Assembly: GCA_964559835.1 (NCBI GenBank)
Contig: CAZLJE010000068.1
Coordinates: forward strand, 1-12,815
Length of the DNA stretch: 12,815 nt
Direction: 5' to 3'
Origin: DAISJI01 sp964559835
Lineage (GTDB): Bacteria > Acidobacteriota > Terriglobia > Terriglobales > Acidobacteriaceae
In this document: positions 8,160 through 12,815 of the stretch, in pieces
Layout of the letters: each line of letters starts with the position of its first letter
Numbering within the stretch: position 1 is the first letter of the stretch
Notes under the pieces: model-generated
Seen by the model: the letters and a program-made list of their open reading frames with translations, nothing else
The model's database searches: none
Told to the model about the DNA's origin: nothing
Position numbers and translations under genes: made by a program

Positions 8160-8711
8160 ATGGCTTTCGAACAGGACCAGCGGATCACCGAGGTCGTGAA
8201 GCGGGAGCAGTCGCGGCTGCGCAACTTCATCCGCCGGCGCGTGCCCGATCCCGGCGACGCCGAAGACATTCTTCAGGACGTCTTCTCCGAGCTGGTTGAG
8301 GCGAACCGCCTGCTGATGCCGATCGAGCACGTCACCGGCTGGCTGTTTCGCGTCGCGCGCAATCGTATCGTCGACCTCTTCCGCAAGAAGAAGCCGGAGA
8401 GCTTCCCCGACGTGATCGACGACGAGGGCGAACCGCTGGCGTTCGAAGACCTGCTGCCGTCGCCCGATGCGGGGCCGGAGGCGCTGTACGCGCGCGGCCT
8501 GCTGCTCGACGAACTGGCGGCGGCCATCGAGGAATTGCCCGAAGAGCAGCGCGACGTTTTCGTCGCGCACGAGTTCGACGGGCGCAGCTTCAAGGAGATT
8601 TCGGCCGAGACCGGCGTGGCGGTGAACACGCTGCTCGCGCGGAAACGTTATGCGGTACTGCGTCTGCGCGAGCGGATGCAGTCGATCTACGACGATTTCA
8701 GGAAACGGTGA
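8160..8711 (+). CDS. ECF-type RNA polymerase sigma-70 family factor
   Basis: This 183-aa protein has the two-domain ECF architecture. Sigma region 2 is at about residues 10-78 (RLRNFIRRRVPDPGDAEDILQDVFSEL, then the DNA-melting helix HVTGWLFRVARNRIVDLFRKKK). After an acidic linker, region 4 is at about 115-170 (LAAAIEELPEEQRDVFVAHEFDGRSF, then the helix-turn-helix KEISAETGVAVNTLLARKRYAVLRLRERM). There is no C-terminal extension. I prefer the ATG at 8160, which has AAGG nine bases upstream. An in-frame ATG at 8133 would add nine residues but has no ribosome binding site. The stop codon overlaps a possible GTG start of the next gene, so the two are co-translated. By position it probably controls a membrane or envelope stress response together with that neighbour, and may drive its own promoter. 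Confidence 0.92.
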   Translation: MAFEQDQRITEVVKREQSRLRNFIRRRVPDPGDAEDILQDVFSELVEANRLLMPIEHVTGWLFRVARNRIVDLFRKKKPESFPDVIDDEGEPLAFEDLLPSPDAGPEALYARGLLLDELAAAIEELPEEQRDVFVAHEFDGRSFKEISAETGVAVNTLLARKRYAVLRLRERMQSIYDDFRKR

Positions 8712-8716
8712 AGAAC

Positions 8717-9061
8717 ATGAGACGAAAGAAACTGCTTTGGATCGCTCCCCTGGCGCTGATCGCCATGGCCGCGTTTATCACGCTCGGCGGATACATCGTG
8801 CAGCAACTGTGGAACTGGCTGCTGCCGGCGCTGTTCGGCTTCCGCCTGATCACTTTCTGGCAGGCGCTGGGCGTGCTGCTGCTGTGCAGGATCCTGTTCG
8901 GCGGATTCCGCATGGGCGGTCCGATGCGGTCGAACATCCGCCGGCGCATGCGCGAACGCATGGAAGAACGCTGGCAACGCATGACGCCCGAAGAGCGCGA
9001 GAAATTCCGCCAGGGAATGTCAGGACACTGGTGCGGACCAAGGCCGGAGGGGAGCCAGTGA
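8717..9061 (+). CDS. Small two-helix membrane protein coupled to the ECF sigma factor
   Basis: I do not recognise the family. The 114-aa product starts MRRKKLLWIAPLALIAMAAF and has a hydrophobic helix at about residues 6-31 and a second at about 43-64 (LITFWQALGVLLLCRILFGGF). The tail is strongly basic and rich in Arg/Met, with MRERMEERWQRMTPEEREKFRQGM-like heptad spacing resembling the helical segments of Spy/CpxP-type proteins. The ATG at 8717 lies six bases after the sigma stop. A GTG at 8708, overlapping that stop (GTGA), is an alternative start adding three residues. The tight coupling suggests that it senses an envelope signal and controls the sigma factor, i.e. an anti-sigma-like role, but no zinc-finger or known anti-sigma domain is visible. 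That role is inference from position only. Confidence 0.75.
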   Translation: MRRKKLLWIAPLALIAMAAFITLGGYIVQQLWNWLLPALFGFRLITFWQALGVLLLCRILFGGFRMGGPMRSNIRRRMRERMEERWQRMTPEEREKFRQGMSGHWCGPRPEGSQ

Positions 9062-9178
9062 TTGCTGATTCGTGATCGGCTACGAACGATTACGCTTTGC
9101 CGGGTCGGAGCGCTTGGGCGGGACGGACGCAGCGCATCAAGCTCGCAAAGCGAGCGACAGAACGTACCCCACAGCCTG

Positions 9179-9198
9179 CCCTGAGCGGAGTCGAAGGG
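9179..9198. repeat. Palindromic dispersed repeat, CCCTGAGCGGAGTCGAAGGG
   Basis: This is an imperfect palindrome with CCCT/AGGG ends. A close relative (CCTGAGCGAAGCGAAGG on the minus strand) occurs inside the nrdJ coding sequence at 12204-12224. The two align over 17 bases with one substitution and a one-base gap. Elements with this core are, as far as I recall, common dispersed repeats in several phyla. Confidence 0.65.
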
Positions 9199-9322
9199 GC
9201 GTAAGCCGTGGGTGCGCGACCCCAAATTTCCGAGTCCCGTAGGGACGACACACTCGCGCGAAGGCGTCAGCCCGAGCACATCGGGAACAAATCCGCATTC
9301 ACCTCGGTCTAAGTACTGGTAC

Positions 9323-9327
9323 GGAGG
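9323..9327 (+). promoter_or_regulatory. Shine-Dalgarno of the DUF4349 gene
   Basis: GGAGG lies six bases before the ATG at 9334 and confirms that start. Confidence 0.75.
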
Positions 9328-9333
9328 CACACG

Positions 9334-10350
9334 ATGCCGAACGTACTACGCGACTCCTGGAAAGCGAACCGGCACTGGCTCGCCGCAGGCTTTCTGATCT
9401 CGACGGCGCTCTTCCTCCTGCTGATGTACATCACCGTGCGAGGCTCGTTCAGAGGTATCGCTGAGTCGAAAGCGACGGGACTTGCGGCGATTGCAGGTTC
9501 TCCGGCGTCGTTCTTCTTTCCCGAGCTGCGACAGTGGGCGATACAGGAGGGAAGATCCCCTCGGTTTCTGGAAACTACCTACTACCAGAAAAGCAGCGAT
9601 CAGGATAGCGAAGCCGATCGCCTCGTCATCCGGACCGCAAAGCTGAGCATCGTCACCGCCGACCCGCTGGACACGGCCCGAGACCTGGCGAAGCTCGCCA
9701 CCGACAGCTCCGGGTTCGTCGTCAACTCGACTATCAAAGGCGACCAGAGCTACCGCGCGGCGGAGATCATCCTGCGCATTCCCGCGTCGCGCTTCGACGA
9801 CACGCGTGCGCAGGTGCGTCGCCTGTCACGCTGGGTGGAGGAGGATTCGGTGCAGGCACGCGATGTCACGCGCGAGGCGATCGACCAGGATGCCACCCTC
9901 CGTAACGCCCGCGCCGAAGAAGCGCAGTACCTGACGATCCTCAAGCGCGCCGCCACCGTGAAGGACATCATGGAAATCACGGAAAAGCTCGCAAACGTCC
10001 GCGCTCGCATCGACCGGCAGACCGCCGAATTGCGCTACCTCCGGCAGCAGGTCGAGATGTCGCAGCTGACGATCTCGGTTGCCGCAGTGCCGCCGACGGA
10101 CAAACCCGGCGTGCACTGGCGTCCGGCTGTCGCGGCGAAGATATCGCTGACAAACGCGCTGGAGTCACTCGGCGACTTTGCCGACGCCGTAGTCTCGCTG
10201 GTACTGCACCTTCCGGTCGTCGCCGCCTGGGCGCTGCTGGTGTTCGCGATCGTGAAGGTGGGATGGTGGACGCTGGTGCGCCTGGGACGGCTGTTCTTCC
10301 CCACCCTGGCACTGTGGAGACGGCGGACCGAACCTGTCCAGGCGGGTTGA
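9334..10350 (+). CDS. DUF4349 domain-containing membrane protein
   Basis: This 338-aa protein has an N-terminal transmembrane helix at about residues 15-36 (WLAAGFLISTALFLLLMYITV). An extracytoplasmic domain matches DUF4349: RLVIRTAKLSIVTADPLDTARDLAKLA, SGFVVNS, AEIILRIPASRFDDT, LSRWVEEDSVQARDVT. A coiled coil follows (EITEKLANVRARIDRQTAELRYLRQQVEMSQLTISV, about 208-243), and a second transmembrane helix at about 290-317 before a basic cytoplasmic tail. The family's function is not established. It is an envelope-anchored domain sometimes seen near sigma/anti-sigma genes, which fits the ECF factor two genes upstream, but the 272-base gap leaves co-regulation unproven. Start and ribosome binding site agree, and the length is typical. 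Confidence 0.87.
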   Translation: MPNVLRDSWKANRHWLAAGFLISTALFLLLMYITVRGSFRGIAESKATGLAAIAGSPASFFFPELRQWAIQEGRSPRFLETTYYQKSSDQDSEADRLVIRTAKLSIVTADPLDTARDLAKLATDSSGFVVNSTIKGDQSYRAAEIILRIPASRFDDTRAQVRRLSRWVEEDSVQARDVTREAIDQDATLRNARAEEAQYLTILKRAATVKDIMEITEKLANVRARIDRQTAELRYLRQQVEMSQLTISVAAVPPTDKPGVHWRPAVAAKISLTNALESLGDFADAVVSLVLHLPVVAAWALLVFAIVKVGWWTLVRLGRLFFPTLALWRRRTEPVQAG

Positions 10351-10362
10351 ACATTTCGTATG

Positions 10363-10391
10363 CCCACCCTTCGAAAACCACGAAGGGTGGG
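10363..10391. repeat. Perfect 11-bp inverted repeat between convergent genes
   Basis: CCCACCCTTCG and CGAAGGGTGGG are separated by AAAACCA, 12 bases after the DUF4349 stop and 17 bases beyond the stop of the opposing gene. It could stall transcription from both sides, but neither strand has a T-run after the stem. It therefore resembles a REP-type element at least as much as a terminator. Confidence 0.7.
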
Positions 10392-10408
10392 GTACCCGGC
10401 CGCCTCGA

Positions 10409-11380
10409 CTATGAACTTCGTTCGTCGAGCAAAGAGACGGAATCCAATATTTGTTCGCCGATCCGAGTGACGAACTCTAAGTAAGAGACAACCTCATCTG
10501 GCTTGATGATCAGGTCCGAGCCGATCGAGACTTTTACTCCAGTATTTGCTATGAACTTGGAATCTATAATCGCAGCCCTATGCACGATCAGATTTCGATA
10601 CTGATATAGCATCCAGAGCTTTTCATCAGACAACGAAATTGTTATCTGAGGATTGTGATCTAGCAGAATATCGTATACCGACCTGATTGTGTTGACATCA
10701 TCCAACTTCCTCTGCTCGAGCAGTACCGTTCCCATCTTGTCGGAGAGGTTGTATTCATATTCAACGAGCGCTGTCGCAATATCTTTCTGCTGATAGTACT
10801 TTTTCGTCCTTTCGTCAGATAGCAGCTTGGCCGTCTTGCGCGGATGTGTGTTTAAGAGGATCACAAAGAGATCAGAGACTAAGACTTCGAATGCTCCCCA
10901 TATCGAAACCAAAGATTGGCGACAAATATCCCGCGCACAGTTGCGCGAGATTGGGTGATTCAAGAAATCAGTCATCGTGTTGCGCGCCAAACTATTCGAA
11001 AGCTCGCTCAATCCGTCTCGCCATTTTGGCTCCTCAAGCGCAGAGTTCACTTCCTCGCGTGCCTTGTTAACGTGAGATTTGTCTATCCTGATTCCCGAGC
11101 CTCGCTCAACGCCAACGCAGACCCCGGTCATCATGAGATAGCCCGCTTCCATGCCTGCGCGACGTGCATAAACCCACAGCGCAGAAGCGTTGTTGAATAC
11201 TGAAAGAAGGTTAGAGATGAAGGCACTCCCGACTTCTCTTATTTCAGGACCAAAGGTCTTAACCTTGGTATCCAACGAATCAATCCATTCGAGATTGCTA
11301 TTTATCAAGAAATAATCTTCGGGCAGATAATGGATTCTTGCTGATGGTAGCGCGCCTTGTATGCTGTTATCTGTCGTCAT
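10409..11380 (-). CDS. HEPN-motif hypothetical protein, probably acquired
   Basis: I do not recognise a named family for this 323-aa soluble protein. Near the C-terminus, LYQYRNLIVHRAAIID contains R262-N263-x3-H267, an R-x4-H motif with the polar residue after Arg that marks HEPN domains, many of which are metal-independent RNases. About 110 residues earlier, WGAFEVLVSDLFVILLN fits the first long helix of MAE_28990/RiboL-PSP-like HEPN proteins. The N-terminal 130 residues are helical and unassigned. Base composition differs sharply from neighbours: two 60-base blocks I counted have 22 and 29 G+C, against 42 in a block of nrdJ. Codon choice is correspondingly A/T-rich, a sign of horizontal transfer. 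No Shine-Dalgarno is visible, and no MNT-type antitoxin gene is adjacent. It could be a defence or abortive-infection effector or a divergent non-catalytic HEPN scaffold. Confidence 0.78.
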   Translation of the reverse strand: MTTDNSIQGALPSARIHYLPEDYFLINSNLEWIDSLDTKVKTFGPEIREVGSAFISNLLSVFNNASALWVYARRAGMEAGYLMMTGVCVGVERGSGIRIDKSHVNKAREEVNSALEEPKWRDGLSELSNSLARNTMTDFLNHPISRNCARDICRQSLVSIWGAFEVLVSDLFVILLNTHPRKTAKLLSDERTKKYYQQKDIATALVEYEYNLSDKMGTVLLEQRKLDDVNTIRSVYDILLDHNPQITISLSDEKLWMLYQYRNLIVHRAAIIDSKFIANTGVKVSIGSDLIIKPDEVVSYLEFVTRIGEQILDSVSLLDERSS

Positions 11381-11421
11381 TATTGTTCAACGCGTACAAA
11401 TGAAGTATTGAATATACAAAA

Positions 11422-11442
11422 GGCACGGCGGTGTGCCGTGCC
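11422..11442. repeat. REP-like hairpin GGCACGGC-5-GCCGTGCC
   Basis: An 8-bp perfect inverted repeat with a GGTGT loop lies about 40 bases upstream of the HEPN gene start. It has no T-run on either side, so a terminator role is unlikely. Confidence 0.65.
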
Positions 11443-11541
11443 CACATTCACGTCGCATCGTTCTCTATACAGCGTTCGAGTTAGTGCGCAACAAAAATCT
11501 GTCTTTTGTTCCGAAATCCGGAACGGAGCCCCACCGGGTGG

Positions 11542-11561
11542 AGCAGAGCTTTAGCTCTGCT
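11542..11561. repeat. REP-like hairpin AGCAGAGC-TTTA-GCTCTGCT
   Basis: An 8-bp perfect stem with a TTTA loop. The nearby GGGC-TTTA-GCCC element at 11584-11595 has the same loop, suggesting one structural family with differing stems. Confidence 0.65.
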
Positions 11562-11641
11562 GTTCCGCTGTCCGAAAAGGCCCGGGCTTTAGCCCCTGAG
11601 GTACCTCGTCGTCTGAAGCCGACCAAAAAGCTCTTACCCAA

Positions 11642-11707
11642 ATCGCAGGCCTGAAGGCCTGCGCCACCCGGCAAATCATCGCAGGCCTGAAGGCCTGCGC
11701 CACCCGG
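11642..11707. repeat. Two direct copies of a 30-bp palindrome-bearing repeat
   Basis: Two identical 30-base copies (11642-11671 and 11678-11707) are separated by CAAATC. Each contains GCAGGCCTGAAGGCCTGC, a 7-bp stem with a TGAA loop, followed by GCCACCCGG. Identical copies at this spacing imply recent duplication or paired (BIME-like) mobilisation. The second copy ends six bases before the stop codon of the downstream minus-strand gene. Confidence 0.85.
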
Positions 11708-11712
11708 AAAGC

Positions 11713-11937
11713 CTACGCTCCGGCCGCCACGCGCATGAGGGCTTGGGAGCATTCGCGTTCGGAGGGCCAGGTTTTGGAGCAGAAGATGGTCAGCATCTCG
11801 CGAAGGCGCGCCACCGCGTCGTCGCCGTCGAGGTTCAGGAAGTGGAGGCCTTCGCCGTGGCTCGTGATCCCGGCGGTCAGGAAGGTGTAGCTGGTGATGC
11901 GGCCGTCGAAGAACTCGTAGCGGAATTGGTGGGCCAT
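11713..11937 (-). CDS. Small hypothetical protein downstream of nrdJ
   Basis: I do not recognise this 74-aa protein. It begins MAHQFRYEFFDGRITSYTF, has alternating beta-type segments, a GLHFLNLDGDDAVARLREMLTIFC helix and a Cys-containing SERECSQALMRVAAGA tail. There is no signal peptide or membrane helix. The start at 11937 is preferred because the in-frame sequence upstream is heptad-repeat DNA, and GAGG lies nine bases before it. Clean high-GC codon use up to the repeat boundary supports a real gene. It is on the same strand as nrdJ and 89 bases behind it, so it may be co-transcribed. Any role in nucleotide reduction would be guesswork. Confidence 0.6.
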   Translation of the reverse strand: MAHQFRYEFFDGRITSYTFLTAGITSHGEGLHFLNLDGDDAVARLREMLTIFCSKTWPSERECSQALMRVAAGA

Positions 11938-11962
11938 CTCTTGGGACCTCGTAATTCGAGAA

Positions 11963-12021
11963 TCGTATTCCGTATCACGTATTCCGTATTCCGGCCCCGA
12001 CATACGGGATACGGAATACGA
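11963..12021. repeat. Inverted heptanucleotide repeat array between nrdJ and the 74-aa gene
   Basis: The left arm is four heptads (CGTATTC, CGTATCA, CGTATTC, CGTATTC). The right arm carries reverse-complement heptads (ATACGGG, ATACGGA, ATACGAA). Bases 11963-11976 pair perfectly with 12008-12021 (14 bp), and after one mismatch 11978-11982 pair with 12002-12006, giving a 20-position stem with a 19-base loop. It starts five bases after the nrdJ stop and could fold in the transcript as a barrier, though no T-run follows. Confidence 0.85.
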
Positions 12022-12026
12022 ATTCG

Positions 12027-12815
12027 TTAGCTGCAACCTGACGTCGATCCGCAGCTCATGCAGCGGAAGCAGGAGCCGTTGCGGGTCATGATCGCGCCGC
12101 AGGTGTGGCACGAGGGCGCGTCGCCGAACTCGACGAGTTCTTTCATGGCGTCGGACGCATGGATAGCGCCAGTCGCTAGTCGCTTGTCGCCAGGCGGCAG
12201 GAGGTCCTTCGCTTCGCTCAGGACTCGCTCAGCTGGCGCTTCGCTCGGCTTCATGCCGGGGAAGAGCAACTGCTGCTGTCCGGTGACGAACTTCTGCTCC
12301 AGCCAGCGGAAGATGTAGTCCATGATCGACGTCGCGTAGCCGATATTCTCGTTGCCGGTCCAGCCCGATGGCTCGAAGCGCGTGTGCGAGAACTTGTGGC
12401 AGAGCAGCTTGAGCGGCACGCCGTGCTGCAACGCCATGGAGACGGCCAGGGCGAAGCTGTCCATCAGGCCGCTGACGGTGGAACCTTCCTTGGCCATGGT
12501 GATGAAGATCTCGCCAGGCTGCTGGTTGGGATAGACGCCGACGGTGATGTAGCCCTCGTGTCCGCCGACGTTGAACTTGTGCGTGATGGACGCACGCTCG
12601 TTGGGAAGGCGGTGACGTACGGCGATCGGCGGCCCTTGTTCGCCGGAGCGATCGACCGGACCGGCAGGCATCTCGACGACCTTGGTGACCGGCGAGGACG
12701 CCGATGTTCCCTCGCCGCCTTTGACCACCATGGGCTGAGATTTCTTGCAGCCGTCGCGATAGATGGCGACCGCCTTCAGGCCCAGCCGCCATGCCTGGAG
12801 GTAAGCCTCGGCGAT
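12027..12815 (-). CDS. nrdJ: Vitamin B12-dependent (class II) ribonucleoside-diphosphate reductase, C-terminal part
   Basis: The gene runs off the right edge; 262 C-terminal residues are visible. The enzyme reduces ribonucleotides to deoxyribonucleotides for DNA synthesis, using adenosylcobalamin instead of oxygen to generate the radical. Visible landmarks are AYLQAWRLGLKAVAIYRDGC at the left (end of the catalytic barrel) and a TSCPD-type domain at about visible residues 75-175 (HEGYITVGVYPNQQPGEIFI, KEGSTVSGLMDSFALAVSMAL, MDYIFRWLEQKF). Then come a linker and the six-cysteine tail CHTCGAIMTRNGSCFRC..CGSTSGCS, which shuttles reducing equivalents or binds zinc. The linker is unusual: it holds two in-frame repeat-derived segments, VLSEAKD (visible 198-204) and GDKRLAT (209-215). 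No start or ribosome binding site is in view. Confidence 0.94.
   Translation of the reverse strand: MAEAYLQAWRLGLKAVAIYRDGCKKSQPMVVKGGEGTSASSPVTKVVEMPAGPVDRSGEQGPPIAVRHRLPNERASITHKFNVGGHEGYITVGVYPNQQPGEIFITMAKEGSTVSGLMDSFALAVSMALQHGVPLKLLCHKFSHTRFEPSGWTGNENIGYATSIMDYIFRWLEQKFVTGQQQLLFPGMKPSEAPAERVLSEAKDLLPPGDKRLATGAIHASDAMKELVEFGDAPSCHTCGAIMTRNGSCFRCMSCGSTSGCS
12171..12191. repeat. Three heptad repeats inside nrdJ
   Basis: AGTCGCT, AGTCGCT and TGTCGCC are consecutive. Being 21 bp long, the set preserves reading frame and encodes GDKRLAT on the minus strand. The period is the same 7 as in the arrays at 1-100 and 11963-12021, though the unit sequence differs. Confidence 0.7.
12204..12224. repeat. 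Palindromic repeat element inside nrdJ
   Basis: GTCCT and AGGAC end-arms enclose TCGCTTCGCTC. The element is exactly 21 bp and encodes VLSEAKD in the nrdJ frame. On the minus strand its core CCTGAGCGAAGCGAAGG matches the intergenic element near 9179. Confidence 0.75.

Larger units (their letters stand above)
9062..9333. other. Intergenic gap holding several REP-like palindromes
   Basis: No gene is visible. There are three short hairpins: GCTCGC-AAA-GCGAGC at 9141-9155, a CCTGAGCGGAGTCGAAGG element near 9179-9198, and GTCCC-GTA-GGGAC at 9234-9246. None has a T-run, so they look like dispersed repeats rather than terminators. I see no clear promoter for the DUF4349 gene, so whether it is read through from the sigma operon is open. 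Confidence 0.5.
11381..11712. other. 332-base intergenic region built largely of REP-like palindromes
   Basis: No credible gene is present. At least six palindromes occur: 11422-11442, GTTCCG/CGGAAC at 11508-11524, 11542-11561, GGGC-TTTA-GCCC at 11584-11595, the perfect palindrome GAGGTACCTC at 11598-11607, and the duplicated element at 11642-11707. Translated products of these repeats are spurious. The first 40 bases are A/T-rich and probably hold the promoter of the HEPN gene, which reads leftward. Confidence 0.7.

Noticed and set aside
11642..11707. Possible minimal CRISPR array (two identical 30-base repeats)
   Set aside because: The spacing between copies is only six bases, there are just two copies, and no cas gene is present. 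The unit itself is a REP-like palindrome.
11465..11752. Minus-strand open frame through the palindrome cluster with repeated GGAGLQACD-type peptides
   Set aside because: The repeated peptides are translations of the 30-bp direct repeats. There is no ribosome binding site and no plausible protein composition.

Overview
The window looks like chromosomal DNA from an Acidobacteriota (Terriglobia-type) bacterium. This is an inference. It rests on the high-GC coding regions, a large Oar-like TonB-dependent receptor with an N-terminal carboxypeptidase-regulatory-like domain, a secreted YVTN-propeller/phosphoesterase fusion, a class II (B12-dependent) ribonucleotide reductase, and intergenic DNA full of heptanucleotide tandem repeats and short palindromic repeats of the kind I associate with that phylum. 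I see no tRNA, rRNA, CRISPR array, transposase or phage module.

Layout. Bases 1-100 are a heptanucleotide repeat array that runs directly into the start codon of a uridine kinase gene (udk, 101-727). A 400-base leader with several small inverted repeats precedes the TonB-dependent receptor (1128-4364), which ends in a strong intrinsic terminator. A secreted beta-propeller/phosphoesterase (4593-7340) follows on the same strand and converges on a small NTF2/SnoaL-fold gene (7410-7871, minus). Divergent from that gene is an ECF sigma factor (8160-8711), stop/start-coupled to a small two-helix membrane protein. A GGAACTT-type promoter lies upstream of the sigma gene. A 272-base repeat-bearing gap separates these from a DUF4349 membrane protein (9334-10350).

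The DUF4349 gene converges on a minus-strand gene (10409-11380). That gene has clearly lower GC than its surroundings and carries an R-x4-H HEPN motif, so it is probably an acquired RNase-like or defence-type gene. Beyond it lies a cluster of REP-like palindromes (11422-11707), then a 74-aa conserved-looking orphan gene (11713-11937, minus). The 3' part of nrdJ runs off the right edge (12027-12815, minus).

The observation I find most interesting is that repeat DNA appears to have entered coding sequence. The linker between the TSCPD-like domain of NrdJ and its C-terminal cysteine tail contains three heptads (21 bp) and a 21-bp palindromic element. Both are in frame. The palindromic element closely matches an intergenic repeat copy elsewhere in the window. 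The other system-level candidates are the sigma factor/small membrane protein pair with its apparent autoregulatory promoter, and the isolated HEPN gene.
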